Assembly: GCF_900172325.1 (NCBI RefSeq)
Contig: NZ_FWFR01000002.1
Location: 124,001-188,000, forward strand
Length of the DNA stretch: 64,000 bases
Reading direction: 5' to 3'
Origin: Oceanibacterium hippocampi
GTDB taxonomy: Bacteria; Pseudomonadota; Alphaproteobacteria; Sneathiellales; Sneathiellaceae
Shown here piece after piece: positions 47,839 through 56,859 of this stretch; the stretch's first letter is position 1; every line of letters starts with the position of its first letter. The notes beneath the pieces were generated by a model. That model searched no databases. It saw only the letters and a list, made by a program, of their open reading frames with translations, and had not been told where the DNA came from. The position numbers and the translations under genes were made by a program.

Positions 47839-49365
47839 TCAGTCCGGCTCGCGGCCTTCGTGGCGGGCGAGCCGCCCGGCCACCGCGTCGATCTCCTCGA
47901 TGCGCTTCGCCTCGTTCCAGCCCAGCCGGTCGGCCATCAGCGCCGCGATGGCCTCGATCTGCCCGTCCGCGATCCGCCCGCCCTCGCCGAGCCGGCTTCG
48001 CCGGAAGACCAGGTCGCCCAGCCGCATCGCCATCTCCTCGTCCACCGCCGTGTCGACCCGGGCGCGCAGAGAGGCGCGGTTCTCGTAGCGCTCGGGCAGC
48101 GGGTCGAGCGCGGGGAACGGCACGTTCCCGGTTGTCGACGCCACCGCCGGCCTGTCGAGCTTCGCCATCGCCTGGTGGACGGCGCGCTCGGCGATCAGCC
48201 GGGCGGTCGTGTACTTGACGCCGACGACACTCATCAGGCCGTCGACACCGTCGCTCGCGCGGTGATCGATGATATTGCCGCGCTTGGCCTGGCGGACCTT
48301 GCCGCTGTCGTCGTCGAGCGTGGCCGGGGTCAGCCCGGCATAGCAGTAACGGACATCCTCGCGGCTCAGTCCGAGCCCGGGCGCGGCGCCGTTGATCTCG
48401 TCCAGGAAAGCGGCGATCTCGTCCTCGCGGAAGTCGAAATCCGAGGGATCGCCGGTGAACGGCAGGTGCTCGGTCCCGACCACGGTGGTCTCGCCCCAGG
48501 GGGTGAGGAAGAACATCCGCCCGCCGCGGTCGACCACGGAATCGGCCTTGCGGCGGCTGACCACCCCGATTGCCGCGTTGCCGGTCAGGCGCCGGCCGAT
48601 CACCAGGTTCATTGCCCGCTGCAGTTTCGGAAACGGCTGCAGCGAGAATTTCCGGAGCGACCGGCCAAGCAGGTCGGTGACCAGCGGCCCCGCGCAGTTG
48701 ACGGTCAGCCGCGCATGCACGGAGAAACTCCGTCCGCTCAGCCGGTCCTCGACGACCGCGCCCTCGACCCGGTCGCCGGTCATCAGGAAATCCATGGCCT
48801 CGAGATGGTTGGCGATCCGTGCGCCGCGTTCGACCGCGCCCATCAGGCAGGCCAGTTCGACCCGGTTGGCGTCGCGCATCTGGCCGTCATGCCAGACTCC
48901 GCCGCCGCGCAAGCGCGGCCCCGCATCGGGCAGCAGGGCGCGGGCCTCGATCGTGTCGATCACGCCGGCGGCCGGCACCAGGCCCTGCCGGCTGCCGCGG
49001 GTCAGCATGTTGTAGGTGAGCGCGGCGATGCGGAAGGCCTCCGGCCCGCGCGCGGCGTAACCGTACAGCGGGATGACGAAGCGGAGCGGCGTGATCAGCG
49101 TCGGCGCGGCGCGCAGCCAGAAGCTCCGCTCCCGCGACGAGGCGAGCAGGCGGCCGATGTCGGCCTGTTGCAGGTAGCGGATGCCGCCGTGGATGAGCTT
49201 GAGCGAATTGTGCGAGGTCAGCGCCCCGAAATCGTCGCGCTCGACGAGCGCCACGCTGAGCCCGCGCAACGCCGCATCGCGCGCCACCGAGGCGCCGTAT
49301 ATCCCGCCGCCGATCACCAGGACGTCGAAGACGTCGTCGACCAGGCCGTCCAGATCCCGCTTCAC
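47839..49365 (-). CDS. glpD: FAD-dependent glycerol-3-phosphate dehydrogenase
   Basis: A 508-aa peripheral-membrane flavoenzyme oxidising sn-glycerol 3-phosphate to DHAP, feeding electrons to ubiquinone. It has FDVLVIGGGIYGASVARDAA (FAD loop), SHNSLKLIHGGIRYLQQ (family signature), LTPWGETTVVGTEH and SVVGVKYTTARLIAE. Length is typical. The start is GTG 49365 with GAGGCG upstream. No glycerol kinase or facilitator lies nearby. The downstream-acting pair (methyltransferase, AlkB) shares the strand, but the link is not obvious. Confidence 0.9.
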   Translation of the reverse strand: MKRDLDGLVDDVFDVLVIGGGIYGASVARDAALRGLSVALVERDDFGALTSHNSLKLIHGGIRYLQQADIGRLLASSRERSFWLRAAPTLITPLRFVIPLYGYAARGPEAFRIAALTYNMLTRGSRQGLVPAAGVIDTIEARALLPDAGPRLRGGGVWHDGQMRDANRVELACLMGAVERGARIANHLEAMDFLMTGDRVEGAVVEDRLSGRSFSVHARLTVNCAGPLVTDLLGRSLRKFSLQPFPKLQRAMNLVIGRRLTGNAAIGVVSRRKADSVVDRGGRMFFLTPWGETTVVGTEHLPFTGDPSDFDFREDEIAAFLDEINGAAPGLGLSREDVRYCYAGLTPATLDDDSGKVRQAKRGNIIDHRASDGVDGLMSVVGVKYTTARLIAERAVHQAMAKLDRPAVASTTGNVPFPALDPLPERYENRASLRARVDTAVDEEMAMRLGDLVFRRSRLGEGGRIADGQIEAIAALMADRLGWNEAKRIEEIDAVAGRLARHEGREPD

Positions 49366-49375
49366 CGCCCGCGCC

Positions 49376-50194
49376 TCACTTCCTGACGAAGGCGATCATG
49401 TGATGACCGCAGCGCCGCACGAGGGCGCGCGGCAGGAGATTGAAGAGATCGACGAAGACGAGGTTGAACAGCCGCGCCTTCAGCCCGCCATGCACCTTGG
49501 TCCGCACCGGGAAACGCTCCAGCACCAGGTCGACCTCGGCGAAGGGCTCCAGCATGCCGCGGAACTCGCCCGGAGAGTACCAGTGAAATTCCGGCGATTG
49601 CAGATGGTCGATCTCGACCTTCATCAGGCGATGCAGGAAGCGCAGCCAGGAATGGCGGTTGACCATCATCAGCACGGCCCGCCCGCCTGGTTTGAGGACC
49701 CGGTGGATTTCCGCCACCATGCGCTCCGGATGCGCGGTGAAATGCAGAACCGTGTGGCAATAGACGAAATCGACGCTGTTCGCCTCGAGGGTCATCGCCT
49801 CGCCGTTCATCAGCAGGAACCGGCCGGACAGGCCGCGCTGCTCGAAGTTGGTGCGGGACAGCGCGATCGCGCGTGGGGCGATGTCGATCCCGATGACGCC
49901 GGCGCCGCCGGCGGCGAATCGGCCGGTATCGTTGGCCAGGCCGCAACCGACGTCGAGCACGGTCCGGCCAGCCTCGCCGTCGTAGTCGATGATTCTCTCG
50001 AGATAGTCGAGCTTCTCGAAACGATAGGCCTCGGCTTCCCGGAAAAACCGTTCCGTTCCCGGTTCGGCCCTCGTCGCCGGCCAGTCGGTGACATGGGTTT
50101 CCCAATAGGTACGGACGGCCGCGATCCGGTCATCCCCGGCCGTCACGGGCGTGGCGTCGGCGGCATGATCGGGGCGGCGTTCGGGGTCGCTCAT
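49376..50194 (-). CDS. class I SAM-dependent methyltransferase (UbiE/COQ5-like)
   Basis: A 272-aa soluble methyltransferase. SAM motif I VLDVGCGLANDTGRFAAGG is at about residues 82-100; motif II IDIAPRAIALS and motif III-like HRVLKPGGRAVLMMVNRHS follow. The C-terminal third (SWLRFLHRLMKVEIDHL ... LLPRALVRRCGHHMIA) is more hydrophobic and may bind a lipid substrate. ATG 50194 is chosen since the domain starts shortly after; the longer frame has no ribosome site. It lies 10 nt from the GlpD-like gene, so they are likely co-transcribed. Confidence 0.88.
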   Translation of the reverse strand: MSDPERRPDHAADATPVTAGDDRIAAVRTYWETHVTDWPATRAEPGTERFFREAEAYRFEKLDYLERIIDYDGEAGRTVLDVGCGLANDTGRFAAGGAGVIGIDIAPRAIALSRTNFEQRGLSGRFLLMNGEAMTLEANSVDFVYCHTVLHFTAHPERMVAEIHRVLKPGGRAVLMMVNRHSWLRFLHRLMKVEIDHLQSPEFHWYSPGEFRGMLEPFAEVDLVLERFPVRTKVHGGLKARLFNLVFVDLFNLLPRALVRRCGHHMIAFVRK

Positions 50195-50288
50195 CGAAGG
50201 CTCGGATTTCGCGGAAGGACTGTTCTCGGCGTTGCGCCAGCATAGCGGCAAAGGGGTAAATTTTCGCCTATCGCCCAAGCCCCGACGA

Positions 50289-51365
50289 TCAGCCGGCGAC
50301 CGGCACCTCGCCGCCCGCGAGATCCCGGGCGCGCCAGGCGGCAACCCTCGGATTCATGATCCGGAACCAGAGCGGCGGCACCATCGCGGCCAGGAACATC
50401 GCCCCGTAGCCGCCCGGAAGCTGCGGCGCGTCGGGCCAGTGGCGGAGCAGCTGGTAGGGTCGCCCCGCGGCGAAATGATGGTCGGAATGGCGCGCCAGGT
50501 TGATCAGGAAGAGATTGCTGACCAGGTGCGAGGAATTCCACGAATGCCAGGGTCGGACCCGCTCAGGCCGGCCGTCGCCGCCGATCCGGCGGGCGAGCCC
50601 GTAATGCTCCAGGTAGTTGATGATCTCGAGCTCGGTGACGGCGACCAGCGCCTGGGCGACGAAGAAGAGCAACCCGGCCGGCCCGAAGACGGCGAGGACC
50701 ACCACCAGAAAGGTCGTCTGCAACAGGCCGTAGCGGAGCATCCGGTTGCGCAGGCTCCAGAACGGAATGCCGCGCCTGCGGCGTCTCTCCCGTTCCAGCC
50801 GCCAGGCGCTCTGGGCGCCCCGGACGATCGTGCGCGGCAGGAAGCGGTAGAAGCTCTCGCCGAGCCGGGCGGTTGCCGGGTCGTCCCGGGTCGCCACGTT
50901 GCGGTGATGGCCGTGGACATGCTCGATGCAGAAATGGGCATAGAGGACCGAACCCATCAGCAGTTCGGCCAGCATCCGGTCGAACCGCCCCGGCCGGTGC
51001 ATCAGTTCATGGGCGAAGGTGATGCCGACGGTCCCGGTGCTGATCCCGATCGCAAGCGTGAGGCCGATGATCTCGTGCGGCGCGAGGGCACCCGATGCGA
51101 CGAGGCCGAGCGACCAGACCAGGAGCGCCGTCTGCACCGGCACCCAGGCCCAGACCAGCAGCCGGTAGGGCCGGGATCGGGTGATGCGCGCCTCCGTCGC
51201 CGGGTCGGGATTCCCCTGCCAGGGACCGACGATCTCGTCGATCAGCGGGATGATCGCGAAGACCTGGAGGACCGGAAAGAACATCCACCAGCCACCCTGC
51301 TGGACCACGAGGACGGTGATCGCGGTCGTCAGGTACGAGACTGAGAAGGCAAGCGGCGAAAGCAT
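50289..51365 (-). CDS. alkB: alkane 1-monooxygenase-like membrane di-iron enzyme (AlkB)
   Basis: A 358-aa integral membrane hydroxylase. It has about six hydrophobic segments and the histidine boxes HELMH, EHVHGHHRN and RHSDHH, plus the NYLEHYGL block characteristic of AlkB and XylM relatives. Substrate: medium-chain alkanes or related hydrocarbons oxidised at the terminal carbon. No rubredoxin or AlkT gene is adjacent, so the electron donor must come from elsewhere. ATG 51365 has CGGAG 8 nt upstream. Confidence 0.92.
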   Translation of the reverse strand: MLSPLAFSVSYLTTAITVLVVQQGGWWMFFPVLQVFAIIPLIDEIVGPWQGNPDPATEARITRSRPYRLLVWAWVPVQTALLVWSLGLVASGALAPHEIIGLTLAIGISTGTVGITFAHELMHRPGRFDRMLAELLMGSVLYAHFCIEHVHGHHRNVATRDDPATARLGESFYRFLPRTIVRGAQSAWRLERERRRRRGIPFWSLRNRMLRYGLLQTTFLVVVLAVFGPAGLLFFVAQALVAVTELEIINYLEHYGLARRIGGDGRPERVRPWHSWNSSHLVSNLFLINLARHSDHHFAAGRPYQLLRHWPDAPQLPGGYGAMFLAAMVPPLWFRIMNPRVAAWRARDLAGGEVPVAG

Positions 51366-51410
51366 GGCGGTCGGCTCCGGTCGGCGCCGGCACCGCCCCG
51401 CGATGCCGGG

Positions 51411-52496
51411 CTATCTCGGTATCGTACCCTGTACGCCCTCGACGAACCAGTCGAAGCCCAGCATTGCCCCCTCGTCCATCACGGCGCCCGCGGGGACCCG
51501 CTCCGTGCCGGACTGGTCGCGGATCGGTCCGGCGAAGGGATGCAGGCTGCCGGCGACGATCGCCGCGCGACGCCGGGCGACCAGGTCGGCGACCTCGGCC
51601 GGTACGTCGGCGGCGAGCGGCGCGATGTCGACCATGCCGTCGGCAAGGCCGCCCCAGACGTCGGACGACGTCCAGGTGCCATCGATGACGGCCTGCGCGA
51701 CCCGGGTGTAGAAGGCGCCCCAGTGATGGGTCGCGGCGGTGAGCTGCATGGTGGGCGCATAGGTCGACATGTCGGAGTGATAGCCGACCAGCCGGACCTG
51801 CTTCTCCTCGGCCGTCCGTGCGGTTGCCGGGCTGTCGGTGTGGTAGGCCAGCACGTCGGCCCCCTGGGCGACCAGTGCCTCGGCCGCGTCCCTCTCCTTG
51901 CCCGGATCGAACCAGCTGTTCAGCCAGATCACCTTGACCTGAGCCGCGGGGTTGACGCTGCGGACCCCGAGCGTGAAGGCGTTGATCCCGCGCACGACCT
52001 CCGGGATCGGGAAGGCGGCGATATAGCCGAAGACGTTGCTCCGGGTCATTCGTCCGGCGACGACACCGGTGAGATAGCGGGCCTCGTAGAAGCGGGCCAG
52101 GTATGTTCCGACATTGTCGCTGCGCTTGTAGCCGCCGGCATGCTCGAAGCGGACACCGGGAAACGCGGCCGCGACCTTGATCGTCGGGTTCATGTAGCCG
52201 AATGACGTGGCGAAGATCAGCCCGGCGCCGGATTCGGCGAGCTGGCGAATGACCCGCTCCGCGTCCGGCCCCTCGCCCACGCTGGCGACCTCGACCGTCG
52301 TCACGGCATCGCCGAGCGCCGCCTCGACCGCCTTGCGCCCCTCGTCATGCTGATGCGTCCAGCCGACATCGGCGATCGGCGTGACATAGACGAAGCCGAT
52401 CTTGAGCGGTTCGGCCGCGGCGGCCGGAACGGCAAGCCCGCCTGCCAGCAGGGCGGTGGCCAGCAGCGCCCGGAGACGTGCGGTTAGGGTCATCAT
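51411..52496 (-). CDS. BMP-family periplasmic binding protein (nucleoside/purine-type ABC receptor)
   Basis: A 361-aa periplasmic protein. It has a Sec signal (about residues 1-28, ending PAAAAE) without a lipobox cysteine. The BMP/PnrA fold is clear: KIGFVYVTPIADVGWTHQHDEGR, LIFATSFGYMNPTIKVAAAFP, GRMTRSNVFGYIAAFPIPE and YHTDSPATARTAEEKQVRLVGYHSD. Family members bind nucleosides, purine degradation products or autoinducer-like sugars. No permease or ATPase gene is next to it. A divergent ribokinase suggests the ligand contains ribose. ATG 52496 and 52493 are both possible; AAGGAG lies just upstream. Confidence 0.92.
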   Translation of the reverse strand: MMTLTARLRALLATALLAGGLAVPAAAAEPLKIGFVYVTPIADVGWTHQHDEGRKAVEAALGDAVTTVEVASVGEGPDAERVIRQLAESGAGLIFATSFGYMNPTIKVAAAFPGVRFEHAGGYKRSDNVGTYLARFYEARYLTGVVAGRMTRSNVFGYIAAFPIPEVVRGINAFTLGVRSVNPAAQVKVIWLNSWFDPGKERDAAEALVAQGADVLAYHTDSPATARTAEEKQVRLVGYHSDMSTYAPTMQLTAATHHWGAFYTRVAQAVIDGTWTSSDVWGGLADGMVDIAPLAADVPAEVADLVARRRAAIVAGSLHPFAGPIRDQSGTERVPAGAVMDEGAMLGFDWFVEGVQGTIPR

Positions 52497-52592
52497 TCAC
52501 TCCTTGAACTTTCGGCATCGTCGGCACGGCCGGCCGGCTTCCGCTCGGCAACGAACTGGGGCAAGCTTCGCGACGACCAACGGGGACAGGCT

Positions 52593-53522
52593 ATGAGCAG
52601 AGTAAAGATCGCGGTGCAAGGGATTTTTGTCGCCGACCTGGCATTCCGGAGCCACCGGATGCCGGCTCCGGGCGAATCGGTGATCGGCCGGAGCTACGGG
52701 ATCGGGCCCGGCGGAAAGGCCAGCAACCAGGCCGTTGCTGCCGCCCGCGCCGGCGCCGAGGTCGCGCTGATTGCCCGCCTCGGCCGGGATTCCTTCGCCG
52801 AGATGGCACGCGCCCTGTTCGTCCGCGAAGGGGTCATAGACGCCCATGTCGGCAGCGATGACGAGGCGCCGACCGGGGCCGCGGCGATCACCGTCGACGA
52901 GACCACCGGGGAGAACGCGATCGTCGTCGTCCCGGGCGCCTCCGGGCGGCTTTCGACCGGCGATATCGACGCGGCTGCGGCCCGGATCGCGGCCTCCGAC
53001 ATCTTCATGACGCAACTGGAAACGCCGCCGGAGATCAGCGCCTACGGCCTTCGCCTCGCCCGTACGCAAGGGGTCCGGACGATCTTCAACCCGGCGCCGG
53101 CGGCCGAGATCGCCGCCGATCTCTATGCGCTCGCCGATTTTTTCACGCCGAACGAGAGCGAGGCGGCGGCGCTTGCCGGACACCCGGTCGGCAGCCTCGC
53201 CGAAGCCGAGGCCGCAGCCGCGAGTTTCCTCTCGCGCGGCGTCGGTACCGCCATCATCACGCTTGGCGCGCGCGGCGCGGTGGTCCGCGGTCCCGGCTTC
53301 AACGGTCATGTGCCGCCCTTTGACATCGGCCGTGCCGTCGACACGACGGGGGCCGGCGACGCCTACAACGGGGCGCTCGCGGTGGCGATCGCCGAGGGCA
53401 TGCCGCTCGAACGCGCGCTGCGTTTCGCCGCCGCCGCCGGCGCGGTCGCGGTGACCACGGTCGGCACCGCCGAGGCGATGCCTCGACGCGACGCGGTGGA
53501 ACGGCTGCTGGCCGGCGGCTGA
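52593..53522 (+). CDS. rbsK: ribokinase-like PfkB carbohydrate kinase
   Basis: A 309-aa cytoplasmic kinase that phosphorylates ribose (or a nucleoside). The N-terminal signature GPGGKASNQAVAAARAGAEV (about 41-60) and the C-terminal PfkB motif AVDTTGAGDAYNGALAVAIA with catalytic Asp are intact, and IDAHVGSDDEAPTGAAAITVD fits RbsK. ATG 52593 follows GGGGACAGG. It is divergent from a BMP-family receptor gene, with a 96-nt shared promoter region. Ribokinase versus nucleoside kinase cannot be separated by eye. Confidence 0.9.
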   Translation: MSRVKIAVQGIFVADLAFRSHRMPAPGESVIGRSYGIGPGGKASNQAVAAARAGAEVALIARLGRDSFAEMARALFVREGVIDAHVGSDDEAPTGAAAITVDETTGENAIVVVPGASGRLSTGDIDAAAARIAASDIFMTQLETPPEISAYGLRLARTQGVRTIFNPAPAAEIAADLYALADFFTPNESEAAALAGHPVGSLAEAEAAAASFLSRGVGTAIITLGARGAVVRGPGFNGHVPPFDIGRAVDTTGAGDAYNGALAVAIAEGMPLERALRFAAAAGAVAVTTVGTAEAMPRRDAVERLLAGG

Positions 53523-53544
53523 CGGGAAATCGGCGAAGGCTTGG

Positions 53545-54678
53545 TCAGAGCGGATCGATATCGCCCTGTGCCTGCTCTTCCCGGAAGGCGGCGGCGAAAT
53601 CGCCGAGCCGGCCATCCGCGATCGCCTGGCGCAGGCCGGCCATCAGGCTCTGGTAGTAATGCAGGTTGTGCCAGGTGATAAGGATCGCCCCGAGAATCTC
53701 GTTCGAGCGGACCAGGTGATGCAGGTAGGCGCGTGAATAATCCCGCGAGGCCGGGCAGTCGGAAGCCTCGTCGAGCGGCCGCGGGTCGTCCGCATGGCGG
53801 GCGTTCCGCAGGTTGACCGGGCCGCGCCGGGTGAAGGCCTGGCCGGTCCGGCCCGAGCGTGTCGGCAGCACGCAGTCGAACATGTCGATGCCGCGTTCGA
53901 CGGCGCCGACGATGTCGTCCGGCTTGCCGACGCCCATCAGGTAATGGGGCGCCGCATCGGGCAAAGCAGGGACGGTCACGTCGAGCATGCGGAACATCAG
54001 TTCCTGACCCTCGCCGACGGCGAGCCCGCCGACCGCGTAGCCCTCGAAGCCGATCTCGGCGAGCGCGGCGGCGGATCGTTCGCGCAGCTCGGGATAGATG
54101 CCGCCCTGGACGATCCCGAACAGGCCATAGCCCGGACGCTCGCGGAACGCCGCCCGGCAGCGTGCCGCCCAGCGCATCGAACGCTCCATCGAGAGCCGCG
54201 CGACTTCCTCGGTGGCGGGGAACGGCGTGCATTCGTCGAGCACCATCGTGATCGTCGAATCGAGCAGGTCCTGGATCTCGACCGAGCGTTCCGGCGTCAG
54301 TTCGTGCCGGCTGCCGTCGAGATGGGATTTGAAGGTGACGCCGTCTTCGGTGATCTTGCGAAGCTCGTTCAGCGACATCACCTGGAAGCCGCCCGAATCG
54401 GTCAGGATCGGCCGTTCCCAGTTCATGAAACGGTGCAGCCCGCCCTGCCCCGCGACCCGTTCGGCGCCGGGCCGGAGCATCAGGTGATAGGTGTTGCCGA
54501 GCAGGATATCGGCGCCGGTCGCGCGCACCATCTCGGGCGTCATCGCCTTGACGGTCGCGGCCGTGCCGACCGGCATGAAGGCCGGCGTGCGGATCTCGCC
54601 GTGGGCGGTCCGGATGAGCCCGGTGCGGGCCCGGCCGTCACGGCCAGAGATGGCGAAGCTGAAGGATTTCTCGGTCAT
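53545..54678 (-). CDS. tgt: queuine tRNA-ribosyltransferase, with altered zinc site
   Basis: A 377-aa enzyme that exchanges guanine-34 for preQ1 in queuosine tRNAs. Active-site blocks are intact: [36 protein letters not shown] and [13 protein letters not shown], the last with the nucleophilic Asp. The zinc region reads [17 protein letters not shown] where E. coli has C-x-C-x2-C, so the first and third Cys are Ser; the central Cys and the later His (TWHNLHYY) remain. It starts at ATG 54678 overlapping the queA stop by 4 nt. This is the queuosine operon tail: gyrA, coaD, ppiase, queA, tgt. Confidence 0.96.
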   Translation of the reverse strand: MTEKSFSFAISGRDGRARTGLIRTAHGEIRTPAFMPVGTAATVKAMTPEMVRATGADILLGNTYHLMLRPGAERVAGQGGLHRFMNWERPILTDSGGFQVMSLNELRKITEDGVTFKSHLDGSRHELTPERSVEIQDLLDSTITMVLDECTPFPATEEVARLSMERSMRWAARCRAAFRERPGYGLFGIVQGGIYPELRERSAAALAEIGFEGYAVGGLAVGEGQELMFRMLDVTVPALPDAAPHYLMGVGKPDDIVGAVERGIDMFDCVLPTRSGRTGQAFTRRGPVNLRNARHADDPRPLDEASDCPASRDYSRAYLHHLVRSNEILGAILITWHNLHYYQSLMAGLRQAIADGRLGDFAAAFREEQAQGDIDPL

Positions 54679-55709
54679 GATCCGGGGAATAGCAGGGCGG
54701 CGTCGCCATAGGAATAGAAGCGATAGCGCCGATCGATCGCATGGCCATAGGCGGCACGCATGCGTTCCAGCCCGGAAAAGGCGGAAACCAGCATGAACAG
54801 CGTCGAACGCGGCAGGTGGAAGTTGGTGATCAGGAGATCGACGGCGCGGAACCGGTAACCCGGCGTGATGAAGATGTCGGTGGCGCCCGAGAAGGGCTGC
54901 ACCTGGCCGGTCTCGTCGGCGGCGCTTTCGAGCAGCCGGAGACTGGTCGTGCCGACCGCGACGATGCGTCCGCCGCCGGCCCGCACGGCATTGATGCGGT
55001 CCGCATGGTCTGGCGCGATCACGCCGATCTCCGAATGCATGCGATGCTCGTCGGTATCGTCCGCCTTAACGGGCAGGAAGGTTCCGGCGCCGACATGCAG
55101 CGTGATGCAGAGATGGCCGATGTCGCGCGCCGACAGCTTCCCGATCAGTCCCGGCGTGAAATGCAGGCCGGCGGTCGGCGCCGCGACCGCGCCCGACTTC
55201 TCGGCGAACATCGTCTGGTAGTCATCGAGGTCGCGCCGGTCGACCGCCCGGCGGCTTGCGATATAGGGCGGCAGCGGCAGTTCGCCATGGGCGGCGATTG
55301 CTTCGTCGAGCGCCGCGCCCTCGCGATCGAAATCGAGCGTGATCTCGCCCGCCTCGCCTTTTTCCGCGACTGTCGCGTGGAAATCCTCGGCGAAATCGAT
55401 GCGGTCGCTGGGCTTCAGCCGTTTCGCCGGGCGCGCGAAGGCGGCCCAGCGCCCAGGGCCGAGCCGCATGTGCAACGTCGCCTCGACCTTCGCCTCGCGG
55501 CGGAGGCCGCGCAGGCGGGCCGGGATCACCTTGGTGTCGTTGAAGACCAGCAGATCGCCCGGTGACAGCAGGTCAGCCAGATCGGCGACCTGCCGGTCGG
55601 CGAAGCCGTCATTGCCCACGACAAGAAGCCGCGCGGAATCGCGCGGCTCCGCCGGCCGCTCGGCGATCAGCTCGGCCGGCAGCTCGAAATCGAAGGCATC
55701 GACTTTCAT
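54675..55709 (-). CDS. queA: S-adenosylmethionine:tRNA ribosyltransferase-isomerase QueA
   Basis: A 344-aa cytoplasmic enzyme that converts preQ1-tRNA to epoxyqueuosine-tRNA using the ribose of SAM. It has the N-terminal [70 protein letters not shown] and [17 protein letters not shown], all family signatures. Length is normal. ATG 55709 is the first methionine before the first block. It overlaps tgt by 4 nt and is preceded by a PPIase gene 42 nt upstream, so it belongs to the queuosine part of the operon. Confidence 0.98.
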   Translation of the reverse strand: MKVDAFDFELPAELIAERPAEPRDSARLLVVGNDGFADRQVADLADLLSPGDLLVFNDTKVIPARLRGLRREAKVEATLHMRLGPGRWAAFARPAKRLKPSDRIDFAEDFHATVAEKGEAGEITLDFDREGAALDEAIAAHGELPLPPYIASRRAVDRRDLDDYQTMFAEKSGAVAAPTAGLHFTPGLIGKLSARDIGHLCITLHVGAGTFLPVKADDTDEHRMHSEIGVIAPDHADRINAVRAGGGRIVAVGTTSLRLLESAADETGQVQPFSGATDIFITPGYRFRAVDLLITNFHLPRSTLFMLVSAFSGLERMRAAYGHAIDRRYRFYSYGDAALLFPGS

Positions 55710-55751
55710 GGCGATCCGTATCCGCCCCTGCGGGTTCGCGGGGCGCGCGCC

Positions 55752-56228
55752 TCAGGCGGCGTCCGCCGCGACCTTGAGCGAGAGGATGCTGTCCGGCTCG
55801 TCGACCTCGCCGTTGCGGAAATCGGCGCCCTTCTTGATCGAATCGACCGCATCCATGCCGTCCACGACCTGGCCCCAGACGGTGTACTGGCCGTCCAGGT
55901 GCGGCGTGTCGCCGAAGCAGATGAAGAACTGGCTGTCGGCGCTGTCCGGGCTGGCCGCGCGGGCCATCGAACAGGTGCCGCGGACATGCCGGCCATCATT
56001 GAACTCGGCCGCCAGCTTCTTGCCGGAACCGCCGGTCCCGTTGCCCTGCGGGTCGCCGGTCTGGGCCATGAAGCCGTCAATGACGCGATGGAACTTCAGT
56101 CCGTCATAGAACCCGTCGCGGACCAGTTCCTTGATCCGGGCGACGTGGTTCGGGGCAAGGTCGGGACGCAGCTCGATCACGACGCGACCGTCCTTGAGTT
56201 CCATATGCAGGGTGTTTTCGGCGTCCAT
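55752..56228 (-). CDS. cyclophilin-type peptidyl-prolyl isomerase, cytoplasmic
   Basis: A 158-aa cyclophilin without signal peptide. Active-site blocks are FHRVIDGFMAQTGDPQGNGTGGSG and SQFFICFGDTPHLDGQYTVWGQ. Start: ATG 56228 (MDAENTLHMELKDGRVV) with GGAAG about 8 nt upstream; ATG 56243 and GTG 56246 are in frame but lack ribosome sites. Its closest relative in the window is the secreted cyclophilin at 31.6-32.1 kb, so the two form a periplasm/cytoplasm pair. It sits between coaD and queA, as in many alphaproteobacteria. Confidence 0.94.
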   Translation of the reverse strand: MDAENTLHMELKDGRVVIELRPDLAPNHVARIKELVRDGFYDGLKFHRVIDGFMAQTGDPQGNGTGGSGKKLAAEFNDGRHVRGTCSMARAASPDSADSQFFICFGDTPHLDGQYTVWGQVVDGMDAVDSIKKGADFRNGEVDEPDSILSLKVAADAA

Positions 56229-56323
56229 GGGCTTGTCTTCCATCACGAGTGCATTGGTTTCCGGTCGCGCGGCAGGCGCGGCCGATGGCGGTATCGGGCC
56301 ACGCGACGGGCGCGACCGGGGTG

Positions 56324-56848
56324 TCAGCCAGCCTTGGCGGCGCGCCGCTCGACGGCCCGCTTGAGCAGCCGGTCGGCGACGCTGGCCGAGACGAACTTGC
56401 TGATGTCGCCTTCCAGCATGACGATTTCCTTCACCAGGGTGGAGGAAATGAACTGGTGGTTGTCGGAGGCCATCAGGAACACGGTCTCGATATCCTCGTT
56501 GAGCCGCGAGTTCATGCCGACCATCTGGAACTCATACTCGAAATCCGAGAAGGCACGCAGGCCGCGCACGATGATGCTGGCGCCGATCGACATCGCGAAA
56601 TGCATCAGCAGGCTGTCGAACGGCATCACGTCGATGTCGAACTCGGAAATGTCGCGCGTGCTCTCGCGCACCATTTCGACCCGCTCGTCGACGGTAAACA
56701 TCGGATTCTTGCCCGGGTTCCGGGCGACACCGATCACCAGGCGATCGACGAGCTTCGCCGCCCGCTTGATGACATCGTAATGACCGAGGGTGATCGGGTC
56801 GAACGTCCCCGGATACAACCCGACAAGCCTGTCTCCCCGCATCGCCAC
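56324..56848 (-). CDS. coaD: pantetheine-phosphate adenylyltransferase CoaD
   Basis: A 174-aa enzyme making dephospho-CoA from 4'-phosphopantetheine and ATP. Nucleotidyltransferase motif YPGTFDPITLGH (T/H-x-G-H type) at about residues 12-23, VRGLRAFSDFEYEFQMVGMN in the middle and the ISSTLVKE motif near residue 134 are intact. The likely start is GTG 56848 with AGGGGG 7 nt upstream; ATG 56842 is in frame. It begins 11 nt after the gyrA stop, so it is part of the gyrA transcript. Confidence 0.97.
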   Translation of the reverse strand: MAMRGDRLVGLYPGTFDPITLGHYDVIKRAAKLVDRLVIGVARNPGKNPMFTVDERVEMVRESTRDISEFDIDVMPFDSLLMHFAMSIGASIIVRGLRAFSDFEYEFQMVGMNSRLNEDIETVFLMASDNHQFISSTLVKEIVMLEGDISKFVSASVADRLLKRAVERRAAKAG

Positions 56849-56859
56849 CTCGTTCCCCC

